A stretch of 20,460 nucleotides of DNA from Candidatus Anoxychlamydiales bacterium (GTDB taxonomy: Bacteria > Chlamydiota > Chlamydiia > Chlamydiales > SM23-39). Within the stretch, counting starts at the first letter, position 1, and every line of letters starts with the position of its first letter. Below, in pieces: positions 5,864-13,636 of the stretch. Under the pieces are notes generated by a model. The model did no database searches and had not been told where the DNA came from. It was given only the letters and a program-made list of their open reading frames with translations. The stretch lies in contig JAAKFW010000003.1 of NCBI GenBank assembly GCA_011064905.1, positions 1 through 20,460 on the forward strand, given 5' to 3'. Position numbers and translations under genes: made by a program.

Positions 5864-7306
5864 ATGAAACTTTTAGAAATTTCAACATTTGTAATTTATT
5901 TTACAGCTATCATTTTTTTAGCACTATTTACCTCTAAAAAACAAAAGAGCGACACCTCTTTTGTTTTAGGTAATAGATCTTTAAACTTTTGGCTAACTGC
6001 CCTCTCTGCTCATGCATCTGATATGAGTAGCTGGCTTTTTATGGCTTATCCAATGCTCATTTTCACAACGGGACTTTTTAATATCTGGGCAGCTGTTGGT
6101 CTTACTTTTTGTATGTTTTTAAATTGGCAATTCATCGCTCCAAAAGTGAGATCTGCTACTGAGAAAATGAACAATTTAACTATGTTTTCTTACTTTGAGA
6201 GTAGAGTTAAAGATAGATCAGGGATTATAAAAACTCTCTCAGCATTACTCTCTTTTATTTTTTATATTATTTATATCACATCGGGTTTGGTAGCAATGGG
6301 TCTTTTAGTAGAATCTTTATTTGGGCTTAGCTATACAATGGGCATTTCAATAGGTCTTTTAATCGTTGTTTTCTATGTCTTTTTAGGAGGGTATACTACA
6401 GTTGCGTGGATAGATCTATTTCAAGGATTTTTCCTGCTCGGTGTTATTTTATACATTCCCATAGTTTTAATTAGTAAAATTGGTGGATTTGAGCCAATTA
6501 TACAAGCTATAAAAATGCAAAACTTATCAACATCTTTATTTCCATCTTTTAATGCGAAAACTTTTCTGGAAATTATTTTTATTTCTCTAGGATGGGGGCT
6601 TGGTTATTTAGGTCAGCCTCATATCATCACAAAGTTTATGGGGATTAAAAATGTTAAAGATATGCCAAAAGCAAAATGGGTAGGAATATCTTGGCAAGCT
6701 TTCGCACTTTGTGGAGCTACCCTGTTAGGTATTATAGGGATATATATCTTTCCAAATGGTCTTCAAAATCCTGAACTAGTTTCCCTAGATTTAGTTAAAG
6801 CAACAATGCTGCCATTTTTTGCAGCTTTAATTTTATGTGCTATTTTAGCAGCGACAACAAATGTTATGGCCGCACAAATTTTAGTTGTAGCGTCATCTAT
6901 TGGAGAAGATTTTTATAAAGGACTTTTAAAAAAAACCGCTACACATAAACAAACCCTTAATGCTTCTAGATTAAGTGTTGTCTTTGTTGCTATAATTGCT
7001 TATGTTATTGCTTATTTCAAAATAAGCACTATTTATAAATTAGTATTATATGCTTGGTCAGGACTTGGATCTTCTTTTGGACCTTTATTATTAATTTCTC
7101 TATATTACAGAAAAGTGAACAAATTAAGTGCATTCATGGGAATTTTAACCGGAGGGATAACAGCAGGTATTTGGCCTCTTATCAATACTAAATTAGTTAT
7201 TGACGTACCACCTATGATCCCAGGCTTTATTTTATCTTCGATTGCTATTTATCTATTTTCATTTGTTAAAGAAAAACCGTTAAAAGGAAAAAGGATTAAA
7301 ACATGA
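5864..7306 (+). CDS. putP: Sodium:solute (proline-type) symporter, SSF family
   Basis: A 480-aa membrane protein with about 13 hydrophobic segments spread over its length, as in the SSF (LeuT-fold) family. The segment NRSLNFWLTALSAHASDMSS plus WLFMAYP (residues 37-63) is close to the PutP signature that binds proline and Na+, and the segment AATTNVMAAQILVVASSIGE with DFYKG (about 325-350) corresponds to the PutP helix containing the Na2-site Ser/Thr. It would import proline or a related amino acid with Na+, which suits a host-dependent bacterium. The ATG at 5864 puts TM1 at the N-terminus; there is no clear Shine-Dalgarno, only a T-run. It overlaps surE by ATGA. Proline specificity is inferred from the motif. 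Confidence 0.85.
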   Translation: MKLLEISTFVIYFTAIIFLALFTSKKQKSDTSFVLGNRSLNFWLTALSAHASDMSSWLFMAYPMLIFTTGLFNIWAAVGLTFCMFLNWQFIAPKVRSATEKMNNLTMFSYFESRVKDRSGIIKTLSALLSFIFYIIYITSGLVAMGLLVESLFGLSYTMGISIGLLIVVFYVFLGGYTTVAWIDLFQGFFLLGVILYIPIVLISKIGGFEPIIQAIKMQNLSTSLFPSFNAKTFLEIIFISLGWGLGYLGQPHIITKFMGIKNVKDMPKAKWVGISWQAFALCGATLLGIIGIYIFPNGLQNPELVSLDLVKATMLPFFAALILCAILAATTNVMAAQILVVASSIGEDFYKGLLKKTATHKQTLNASRLSVVFVAIIAYVIAYFKISTIYKLVLYAWSGLGSSFGPLLLISLYYRKVNKLSAFMGILTGGITAGIWPLINTKLVIDVPPMIPGFILSSIAIYLFSFVKEKPLKGKRIKT

Positions 7307-8094
7307 CAAAAAAACCATTTATATTACTCTCCAACGATGATGGCATAAATGCGCCAGGCATCAAACACCTTTGGAATGCACTACATAAAAACTATGACTT
7401 GACAATAGTAGCTCCACATAGAGAGAAATCGGGAATGGGTTTAGCAACATCCTTACTTAGACCCTTGCATATTTTCAGTGTTAAATGGGAAAAAGACACC
7501 CCTGCTTGGAAAGTCACAGGAACACCAACGGATGCAATAAAAATAGCTCTAAGCGTCTTGCTAGAAAACAAGCCGGATCTTGTGGTCTCTGGAATAAATA
7601 GAGGGTCTAATGCAGGCAGAAACGTTTTATATAGCGGAACTGTTGGATGCGTTATTGAATCTGTTTTAAGAAACATTGGTGGTATCGCCTTTTCTTGTTA
7701 TGAACTCGATAAACCAAACTATGACATTGCAGAAAAATATATTCCATTTATTACAGATTATTTCTTGAAAAACCCTCCTCCTCTTGGCACTTTAATAAAC
7801 GTTACCTTTCCTCCAAAAGATATTCCTATCAAAGGTTTTAAAATGGCTGTTCAAGGAAAAAGCAGATGGTTTGAGACCCCCGATAAAAGACTACATCCAG
7901 AAGGGCACTACTATTACTGGCTTGGAGGGAAATTACCTAAACTAGCAGACCTCAATGAAGAAAAAGAATCTGATGTATATCTATTAAATCAAGGATATAT
8001 AACAGCCGTGCCTATTAAGGTTAATGATTTAACAGAAAAAGAATATCTTCAAAAGCATCAAGATAATTTTGAAAACATTTTTCAAAACATATAA
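7303..8094 (+). CDS. surE: 5'/3'-nucleotidase SurE
   Basis: A 263-aa SurE, a divalent-metal-dependent nucleoside monophosphate phosphatase (also acting on short polyphosphates in characterised enzymes). The metal site starts with N11-D12-D13 in ILLSNDDGINAPGI. The conserved APHREKSGMG supplies the catalytic-site serine, GTPTDAIKIAL is the fold signature, and VVSGINRGSNAGRNVLYSGTV carries the metal-binding asparagine. Length is typical. The start overlaps the permease stop (ATGA), implying coupled translation. A strong 19-bp hairpin follows. The gene order with a TtcA-like gene agrees with what I recall for chlamydiae. Confidence 0.95.
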   Translation: MTKKPFILLSNDDGINAPGIKHLWNALHKNYDLTIVAPHREKSGMGLATSLLRPLHIFSVKWEKDTPAWKVTGTPTDAIKIALSVLLENKPDLVVSGINRGSNAGRNVLYSGTVGCVIESVLRNIGGIAFSCYELDKPNYDIAEKYIPFITDYFLKNPPPLGTLINVTFPPKDIPIKGFKMAVQGKSRWFETPDKRLHPEGHYYYWLGGKLPKLADLNEEKESDVYLLNQGYITAVPIKVNDLTEKEYLQKHQDNFENIFQNI

Positions 8095-8110
8095 AATATT
8101 TCAAAAATTT

Positions 8111-8154
8111 ATTTAATAAAAGAAAGGATCTTAAAATCCTTTCTTTTATTAAAT
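8111..8154. terminator. Perfect 19-bp hairpin terminator after surE
   Basis: The left arm 8111-8129 (ATTTAATAAAAGAAAGGAT) pairs without mismatch with 8136-8154 across a 6-nt loop, and the transcript continues into TTTTAC. The stem has only three or four G-C pairs but is long. It separates the putP-surE unit from the tRNA unit. Confidence 0.75.
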
Positions 8155-8159
8155 TTTAC

Positions 8160-8189
8160 TTGAATAAAATCCTATACATAAGATAAATT
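8160..8189 (+). promoter_or_regulatory. Possible promoter for tRNA-Val/tRNA-Asp
   Basis: TTGAAT (8160-8165) and TAAATT (8184-8189) are 18 bp apart, about 30 bp upstream of tRNA-Val. The boxes are modest matches in AT-rich DNA, so this is tentative. Confidence 0.3.
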
Positions 8190-8219
8190 TATTTAACATA
8201 AAAAGGGCAATAGCATAAA

Positions 8220-8292
8220 GGGCGCATAGCTCAGTTGGTAGAGCGCCTGCCTTACAAGCAGGTGGTCATAGGTTCGAGTCCTGTTGCGCCCA
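8220..8292 (+). tRNA. tRNA-Val (TAC anticodon)
   Basis: Acceptor GGGCGCA pairs with TGCGCCC, then discriminator A. The D arm is AGCTCAGTTGGTAGAGC, the anticodon loop CTTACAA reads TAC, and the T arm is GGTTCGAGTCC. Length is 73 nt; CCA is not encoded. It lies 9 bp before tRNA-Asp. Confidence 0.97.
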
Positions 8293-8301
8293 TGTTAAAA
8301 T

Positions 8302-8375
8302 GCGGGAGTAGCTCAATTGGTTAGATCGCCGGCCTGTCACGCCGGAAGTTGCGGGTTCGAGTCCCGTCTCCCGCG
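8302..8375 (+). tRNA. tRNA-Asp (GTC anticodon)
   Basis: Acceptor GCGGGAG pairs with CTCCCGC, then discriminator G, which is the aspartate identity base. The anticodon loop CTGTCAC reads GTC, and the T arm is GGGTTCGAGTCCC. Length is 74 nt with no encoded CCA. The start codon of the YitT-family gene is only 24 bp after its end, with no terminator between. Confidence 0.97.
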
Positions 8376-8398
8376 TTTTTTTCCTTTGAGATAAACTT

Positions 8399-9316
8399 AT
8401 GGTTAAAAAAAAACGTAAAATATTTTGGAATTTTTTCTCAAGCATACTTATAACTGCTTTTGGGGCATTCCTAGCTGCAATATCGATCAGGGTATTTTTA
8501 TATCCAAATCAACTAATCGATGGTGGAGTAGTTGGTGTATCTTTAATCTTTGCAAGGATTTTTGGAAGTAACTATCTATCTATTTTTTTAGTTCTTTTGA
8601 ACCTCCCCTTCCTTTATCTAGCATATAAACATATTAGAAAAACTTTCGTTATTCATATGTTTATTGCTGTTCTCTTATTTGCAATATTTTTATCACTCTT
8701 AGAAAAAGTCCCCCCATTTGATGGAGATTTTTTAGAGGTAATAGTAATTGGAGGAGCTATACTTGGAACGGGGGTTGGATTTATTATAAAATCTGGCGGC
8801 TGCACTGACGGTACTGAGATTTTAGCGATAATTATAAATAGAAAATTTGGTTTTACTGTAGGTCAGATAATTTTAACTATAAACGTTTTTATTTTTGCAG
8901 TTTATGGATGGATTTTTAAAGATTGGCATATAGCTTTAAAATCACTTATGACCTATATCGTAGCGTTTAAAATGATAGATATCGTAATAGCTGGCCTCGA
9001 TGAAGTTAAATCGGTACTTATCATGACCACTAAACCTAAAAAAATTCAAGATTTAATAACTCGTAAATTGGGACTTGGTTTAACAGTTATCCCAGGCATC
9101 GGTGGTTATTCAGGAGAAGATAGAGATATCTTATTTATCATAGTTGAAAGACTAGATTTAGCAGAGTTAAAAGATCTAGTTTTAACAGAAGATCCTCTAG
9201 CTTTTATGGCTATTGAAAATCTACATGAAGTAGCATATGGCAGGCAAATCTCTAAAGTATCTCAAAGAAAAAACAAAAAAAATAAGAAAAAGAAAAAGTT
9301 TTTTAATTTTAATTAG
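8399..9316 (+). CDS. YitT/DUF161-family membrane protein with DUF2179 domain
   Basis: A 305-aa protein with five or six hydrophobic segments in the first 200 residues and a cytoplasmic C-terminal domain. Family signs are LYPNQLIDGGVVGVSLI (about 34-50), TGVGFIIKSGGCTDGTEILA (about 124-143) and, in the C-terminal DUF2179-type domain, TRKLGLGLTVIPGIGGYSGE and LFIIVERLDLAELK. The substrate of YitT proteins is not established. The C-terminus is an unusual run of lysines and asparagines (RKNKKNKKKKKFF), which may contact membrane or nucleic acid. There is only a weak ribosome site (GAG, 8 bases upstream). It begins 24 bp after tRNA-Asp and is probably transcribed with the tRNAs. Confidence 0.88.
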   Translation: MVKKKRKIFWNFFSSILITAFGAFLAAISIRVFLYPNQLIDGGVVGVSLIFARIFGSNYLSIFLVLLNLPFLYLAYKHIRKTFVIHMFIAVLLFAIFLSLLEKVPPFDGDFLEVIVIGGAILGTGVGFIIKSGGCTDGTEILAIIINRKFGFTVGQIILTINVFIFAVYGWIFKDWHIALKSLMTYIVAFKMIDIVIAGLDEVKSVLIMTTKPKKIQDLITRKLGLGLTVIPGIGGYSGEDRDILFIIVERLDLAELKDLVLTEDPLAFMAIENLHEVAYGRQISKVSQRKNKKNKKKKKFFNFN

Positions 9317-9384
9317 ATAAATAATATTTGTTTTTTTTCAATTCTCTGATATGTTTAGTTAAATTAAATAAAAAGGAGAGTTTT

Positions 9385-9903
9385 ATGAGTACTATATCTT
9401 CGCCACAATCAATAGAAAAAAAAGGACTACAACAAGCAGGGCCTATAAAAGAATTTACTACATTATTAGATTCTTTGATAAGTGATGTTTATAATAAAGC
9501 TGAATTTCAAAAATTAAAATCATTATATAATTCACTTCCTCCAGATTTAAAAACAAAATTTATAACCCATAAGAGTAAAAGTAATGATACAATCTTGCAC
9601 TTTGCAGCTCATGCAAAAGATTCTATATTCATTGATAGTATCCTTAGAACACTTCCTAAATTCGAAAGGGAAAAATGTATTTTTTCTAGTAATGGATATG
9701 TTACACCTTTCAATATTGCAACATTGACTTATCAAGATAAAAAAGATGTTGGAAATGTGATGTTAAGAACTCTATCCCCTTATGAAATAAGTGGAATTGA
9801 AAGTAATCCTAAAAATTATGGATGGAATTTAGATGATATTAACCCGGGTGTATATGATTATGCTCCACCTGTTCTTAAGTGTCCTGATGAATATAAATGT
9901 TAA
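9385..9903 (+). CDS. Small ankyrin-like protein, candidate effector
   Basis: A 172-aa protein. I choose the ATG at 9385 because AAGGAGAG lies 5 bases upstream; extending to a TTG at 9328 would add 19 residues with no ribosome site. Two degenerate ankyrin-type units are visible: NDTILHFAAHAKDSIFIDSI, then GYVTPFNIATLTYQDKKDVG, matching the G-x-TPLH-x-AA...LL pattern. The N-terminus is Ser/Thr/Gln-rich without a hydrophobic signal peptide, and the C-terminus contains cysteines (VLKCPDEYKC). Ankyrin proteins in intracellular bacteria are often delivered to the host, so it is a candidate type III effector. Only two poor repeats are present, so the family call is moderate. Confidence 0.7.
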   Translation: MSTISSPQSIEKKGLQQAGPIKEFTTLLDSLISDVYNKAEFQKLKSLYNSLPPDLKTKFITHKSKSNDTILHFAAHAKDSIFIDSILRTLPKFEREKCIFSSNGYVTPFNIATLTYQDKKDVGNVMLRTLSPYEISGIESNPKNYGWNLDDINPGVYDYAPPVLKCPDEYKC

Positions 9904-9963
9904 CTTTCAAAACATGGAATTATTATCTTTTCAAGAGTGTATGATATGCCTAAAAATCCTTAC

Positions 9964-9994
9964 ATCAGCTTCTAGAGAGTAAATAGAAGCTGAT
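9964..9994. terminator. Hairpin between convergent genes
   Basis: ATCAGCTTCT (9964-9973) pairs with AGAAGCTGAT (9985-9994) across an 11-nt loop. It lies between the end of the ankyrin-like gene and the end of hpt, which converge. T-tracts on either strand are short, so efficiency is uncertain; position and symmetry suggest a shared bidirectional terminator. Confidence 0.5.
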
Positions 9995-10008
9995 AATTGA
10001 AAAACCAT

Positions 10009-10542
10009 CTATTCAACAGAATAAATACCTTTAAGACCTCTAAAATATCCTTTGTAATCAAGGCCATATCCAACAACAAATTTATCTTCTATTTCAAATA
10101 GCGAAAAATCTGGAAGAGCGATATTTTCTAATCTACGTTCAGTATTTTTAACAAGCAGAATTAAACTTTTTAAACTAGCAGGGTTTTGTTTTTCAACTTC
10201 TTTCATAACACTAGATAGAGTTTTTCCGGAATCATAAATATCGTCAACAATAATGACATGTTTAGAGTTAAGATCTAATTTTTCTAAACCTTGGATTGTA
10301 AGCTCTCCTCTTTCTTTTCCTCTAAGGCCATAACTTGAACACTCAATAGCTTCAATAGAAAACGGAGTTTTAATTTCTCTAACGAGATCACTTGTAAAAA
10401 TAAAAGCACCTTTCATAATCATTAAAAAGACAATTTCTTTATTTTTATATTCATCATCTACTGTTTCAGCGAGCTGAACTATTTTAGATTTTATTTCTTC
10501 TTTAGATATCATTAGCTCAAGATTTGAAAAATCCATATCCAT
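10009..10542 (-). CDS. hpt: Hypoxanthine(-guanine) phosphoribosyltransferase
   Basis: This enzyme salvages hypoxanthine or guanine to IMP/GMP using PRPP. I place the start at the ATG at 10542 (protein of 177 aa), which has GAAGG upstream and fits the family N-terminus; an in-frame ATG at 10581 would add 13 residues. The PRPP-binding motif HVIIVDDIYDSGKTL is unmistakable, the loop SSYG sits before it, and VVGYGLDYKGYFRGL near the C-terminus is the purine-recognition loop. It is the last gene of the rpe-to-hpt cluster, about 87 bp after accC. An external purine salvage role fits a nucleotide-parasitic bacterium, but genus-level presence in chlamydiae was not checked. Confidence 0.93.
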   Translation of the reverse strand: MDMDFSNLELMISKEEIKSKIVQLAETVDDEYKNKEIVFLMIMKGAFIFTSDLVREIKTPFSIEAIECSSYGLRGKERGELTIQGLEKLDLNSKHVIIVDDIYDSGKTLSSVMKEVEKQNPASLKSLILLVKNTERRLENIALPDFSLFEIEDKFVVGYGLDYKGYFRGLKGIYSVE

Positions 10543-10628
10543 ATTTACTTTACCTTCAGTTTTAATAAAAAAACTAACCATTAATATAGAGAGTATACAA
10601 AAAAGTTTTTTTGTCGTTATTTTTTTCC

Positions 10629-11978
10629 TTAAAACTTACATCCTTTGGCAATAAGATCATCTATATAATTTAAATTATAATCACTATTTAAGAATTTTTC
10701 ATCTTCTAGCATATATAAGTGAAAACCAATAGTAGACTTGACTCCTTGAATATGAAACTCTTTTAAAGCCCTTTTAGCAATCTTTATTGCATCTTTCCTG
10801 TCTTTACCTTTGATGATAAGTTTAGCAATCATAGAATCATAATAAGGCGGAATTACATACCCACTATAGCATGCGCTATCGAGTCGTACATTTGGTCCTC
10901 CTGGAGGAATATAATATTTGAGTTTTCCAGGAGATGGCTGGAAGTTATTTGATGGATCTTCTGCATTTATTCTAAATTCAAAGACATGTCCACGAAATTC
11001 AATTTCCTTTTGTTTAAACGAGAGTCGTTTTCCCATCGCAACTTTTATTTGCTCTTTTACTAAATCGACATTAGTAAGCTCTTCAGATATCGTATGTTCC
11101 ACTTGAATACGGGTATTCATTTCCATGAAATAATAATTATTTTTTTCATCTAATAAAAATTCTACAGTTCCACAAGAATAGTATTTAGCAATTTTAGCGA
11201 TATTTACAGCAGCAGCTCCTAATTTTTTTCTGAGATGAGCATTAATTTTTGGACTTGGAGTCTCTTCGATTAGCTTTTGTCTTCTTCTTTGGATACTGCA
11301 GTCTCTTTCACCCAAGTGAACTATATGGCCATGTTTATCTGCGATTATTTGAACCTCGATATGTCTTGGATTCATAATCATTTTTTCTAAATAAATATCT
11401 GAATTATTAAAGCTAGCTTCAGCCTCTGTTTGCGCTGCAATAAATTGTTTAACAAATTCTTTTTCACTTGAAGCAACTCTAATGCCTTTTCCTCCTCCTC
11501 CTGCGGACGCTTTAATAAAAAGAGGAAACCCAATTTTTCTAGCTTCTTTAAGAGCATCAGCCACATCGTTTACAATACCATTAGTTCCTGGAATAACTGG
11601 GCATTTTGCTTTTTTAGCAATAGTTTTTGCATGAGCTTTATTTCCTAGTTTTGAAATAGCCTCATGAGAAGGACCTATAAAATTTAGATTACAGCTTTCA
11701 CAGATTGCTGCAAACTTAGCATTTTCAGATAAAAACCCATACCCCGGATGAATCGCATCAGCTCCGGTCACTTCACAAGCAGATAGGATATTCGCTACTT
11801 TTAAATATGAGTCGACAGAAGGCCCATCACCAACACAGATAGCTTCATCAGCGAGCAAGACATGCAAAGCTTCCGAATCAGCTTTGGAATACACTGCAAC
11901 TGTTTGCAGACCCAAATCATGACACGCTCTAATAATCCTGACAGCTATTTCGCCGCGATTAGCTATTAATACTTTCAT
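10629..11978 (-). CDS. accC: Biotin carboxylase subunit of acetyl-CoA carboxylase
   Basis: A 449-aa ATP-grasp enzyme that carboxylates biotin on AccB with ATP and bicarbonate, the first half-reaction of fatty-acid synthesis. It shows the N-terminal VLIANRGEIAVRIIRAC, HPGYGFLSENAKFA (77-90), the glycine-rich ATP loop KASAGGGGKGIRV (156-168), RDCSIQRRRQK (225-235), and the active-site segment with E286, N288, R290 and E294 (MEMNTRIQVEH). Length matches the family. It starts 1 bp after the accB stop codon, so the two subunits are translationally coupled. Confidence 0.98.
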   Translation of the reverse strand: MKVLIANRGEIAVRIIRACHDLGLQTVAVYSKADSEALHVLLADEAICVGDGPSVDSYLKVANILSACEVTGADAIHPGYGFLSENAKFAAICESCNLNFIGPSHEAISKLGNKAHAKTIAKKAKCPVIPGTNGIVNDVADALKEARKIGFPLFIKASAGGGGKGIRVASSEKEFVKQFIAAQTEAEASFNNSDIYLEKMIMNPRHIEVQIIADKHGHIVHLGERDCSIQRRRQKLIEETPSPKINAHLRKKLGAAAVNIAKIAKYYSCGTVEFLLDEKNNYYFMEMNTRIQVEHTISEELTNVDLVKEQIKVAMGKRLSFKQKEIEFRGHVFEFRINAEDPSNNFQPSPGKLKYYIPPGGPNVRLDSACYSGYVIPPYYDSMIAKLIIKGKDRKDAIKIAKRALKEFHIQGVKSTIGFHLYMLEDEKFLNSDYNLNYIDDLIAKGCKF

Positions 11979-11979
11979 G

Positions 11980-12399
11980 TTATTCTATCACAAAAAGTTT
12001 AGTTTCAAATTCTACTGCCTGAGTATTTTCTAATAATACTTCTTTAATTACCCCTTTTCTTCCAGCCTTAATTTCATTCATAACTTTCATCGCTTCAATA
12101 ACGCAAACTACAGTATTTTCATTAACTGTGTCTCCAACTTTAACAAACGGAGGTTGATCAGGGGCGCTAGAAACATAAAAAGTTCCAACCATAGGAGATA
12201 TTATACAATCTTTCGCATCTTCAATATGTCTTTCAAGCTCTTGTTCTTTAGGTCTTGGATGTCTTTTTACATGTACTTCCTTATGCTCTAAGTGATCTTT
12301 TTCTAAAGAGATCTCAAAATCACCATCTCTTAGATGGATTTTTTTTAAATTACTCTCTTCTAAAAGAGTAATTATTTTTTTTATAACATTTATCTCCAT
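11980..12399 (-). CDS. accB: Biotin carboxyl carrier protein of acetyl-CoA carboxylase
   Basis: A 139-aa carrier that shuttles carboxybiotin between AccC and the carboxyltransferase. The C-terminal biotinyl domain (about 66-139) contains the motif E102-A-M-K105-V-M, with K105 the biotin site, and the N-terminal residues 1-33 form the usual short helix-strand segment. The linker (about 35-62) is shorter than in E. coli and charged (Lys/His/Glu) rather than Ala/Pro-rich. Gaps of 2 bp to efp and 1 bp to accC show operon packing. The order efp-accB-accC matches what I recall in Chlamydia. Confidence 0.97.
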   Translation of the reverse strand: MEINVIKKIITLLEESNLKKIHLRDGDFEISLEKDHLEHKEVHVKRHPRPKEQELERHIEDAKDCIISPMVGTFYVSSAPDQPPFVKVGDTVNENTVVCVIEAMKVMNEIKAGRKGVIKEVLLENTQAVEFETKLFVIE

Positions 12400-12401
12400 G
12401 C

Positions 12402-12959
12402 TTATAACCTTTGGATAAATTCATTTAGGTTAGTATCAACTTTAACAATGTCTCCAACTTCTACAAAAAGAGGTACATCAATTTTTGCACCTGTTTCTAA
12501 AACAGCTATTTTAGTTGGATTAGCAACGGTGAGTTTATCTTCTTTTGATGTAGTCTTAGTAACCATTAACTCTAAAAATTGCGGAAGCTCAATTGAAAAT
12601 ATTGAATTTCCATAAAAAAACGCTTTTACCCTTATACCCTCTTTTAAGAAGTTGATTTTATCTCCCAAAATATTTGGAGGAACGAGAGCATTTTCTAATT
12701 CACCTATATCTAAAAATAGAAAGTTTTTTCCTTCAATATATAAGTATTCCAAATCATGAATTACTAAAGATACTTCTAGAAGTTTCTGAGAAAGTTTAAA
12801 GTTTTTCTCAATAAGCTCTTCTGTCAAAAGATCTCTTAGCTTGGTTTTAATAAAAGGAGTACCTTTCGCTGTAGAGACTTTTACGCAAGATTCTACTCTA
12901 AAAATTTTTTTATCTATGTTGATTGTCATTCCAGGTGACAGTTGATTACTTGTTGGCAT
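12402..12959 (-). CDS. efp: Translation elongation factor P
   Basis: A 185-aa EF-P that relieves ribosome stalling at proline runs. The first KOW-like domain carries the loop TAKGTPFIKTKLRDL, with K32 at the place of the modified lysine; the usual P-G-K-G-G context is altered to S-T-A-K-G-T-P. The central OB domain and the C-terminal EF-P signature (VANPTKIAVLETGAKIDVPL, then FVEVGDIVKVDT) are intact. A ribosome site, GAGGTAAAAAATG, precedes the start. Chlamydiae, as I recall, carry two EF-P genes, and this would be the one beside accB. No lysine-modification gene is seen in the window. Confidence 0.95.
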   Translation of the reverse strand: MPTSNQLSPGMTINIDKKIFRVESCVKVSTAKGTPFIKTKLRDLLTEELIEKNFKLSQKLLEVSLVIHDLEYLYIEGKNFLFLDIGELENALVPPNILGDKINFLKEGIRVKAFFYGNSIFSIELPQFLELMVTKTTSKEDKLTVANPTKIAVLETGAKIDVPLFVEVGDIVKVDTNLNEFIQRL

Positions 12960-12967
12960 TTTTTACC

Positions 12968-13636
12968 TCAATTTTCTAAAATTGTTTTTATTTCTTCAAA
13001 GCTATTAATTGTGTAATCTACTAGCTTTGAATCTTCTTTTTTGTTAAATATTTTTTTTCCTCGTCCCCAGTTCATGTGAATAGTTCTACACCCAATTTTT
13101 TTAGCACTGAGAAGATCTATCTTCACTTTGTCTCCACAGACAAAACTTTTTTTTACATCCGTTTTTAATTCTTCAATAATTTTTTTATAATAAGGTTCTT
13201 TATCATTGCTTTTTGCTACGACTATTTTACTAAATATAGAGGTATCAATTCCAGCTTTTTTGATCTTATAAAATTGGAATCTTTCATCTCCGATGGTTAC
13301 TATTGCAAGTTTATGAAAGTTAGAGAGATATTTCAAAGTCTGATTTGCATTTTTTAAAGTTAAAATTTTAATATCACTTAAACTTGTGTCCGTCATAGTC
13401 CTATAAGCTATATCGTAAAAAAATTTGTTTGCATTAACATTTAATAAAAAATTTTTTACACTCTCTTTAGAGCTCGAACTTGTTTTATCAATTTTAATGA
13501 TTTTTTCAAATGCACTATTTTCATCTATTTTAAGACCATTTTTTATCAAGGTTTGTATAGTTTTTTTTAAAAAAACAGGCGTGATAGATCCACTTGTATC
13601 TATTAAGGTATCGTCTAAATCAAATATTATTAACAA
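12968..13636 (-). CDS. HAD-superfamily phosphatase (phosphoglycolate-phosphatase-like)
   Basis: A 222-aa HAD hydrolase. Motif I is IFDLDDTLID with nucleophile D6 and acid/base D8; motif II is probably the T in AIVTIGDER; motif III/IV is SFVCGDKVKIDLLSAKKIG with a central GD. The helical cap of about 100 residues is typical of the Gph/PGMB subgroup. The only suitable start is TTG at 13636, which gives the normal N-terminus and overlaps the end of yvcK by 17 bp. Substrate cannot be told from sequence. It sits in the rpe-yvcK-efp-acc operon, so a metabolite-repair role in sugar-phosphate metabolism is a guess. Confidence 0.85.
   Translation of the reverse strand: MLIIFDLDDTLIDTSGSITPVFLKKTIQTLIKNGLKIDENSAFEKIIKIDKTSSSSKESVKNFLLNVNANKFFYDIAYRTMTDTSLSDIKILTLKNANQTLKYLSNFHKLAIVTIGDERFQFYKIKKAGIDTSIFSKIVVAKSNDKEPYYKKIIEELKTDVKKSFVCGDKVKIDLLSAKKIGCRTIHMNWGRGKKIFNKKEDSKLVDYTINSFEEIKTILEN

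Noticed and set aside
9328..9384. N-terminal extension of the ankyrin-like protein from a TTG codon
   Set aside because: There is no ribosome site before 9328, whereas AAGGAGAG lies 5 bases before the ATG at 9385.
10582..10628. Palindromic A/T run between accC and hpt as a terminator
   Set aside because: The pairing is only A-T (ACAAAAAA with TTTTTTGT), with no G-C stem, so it gives no good evidence of termination.
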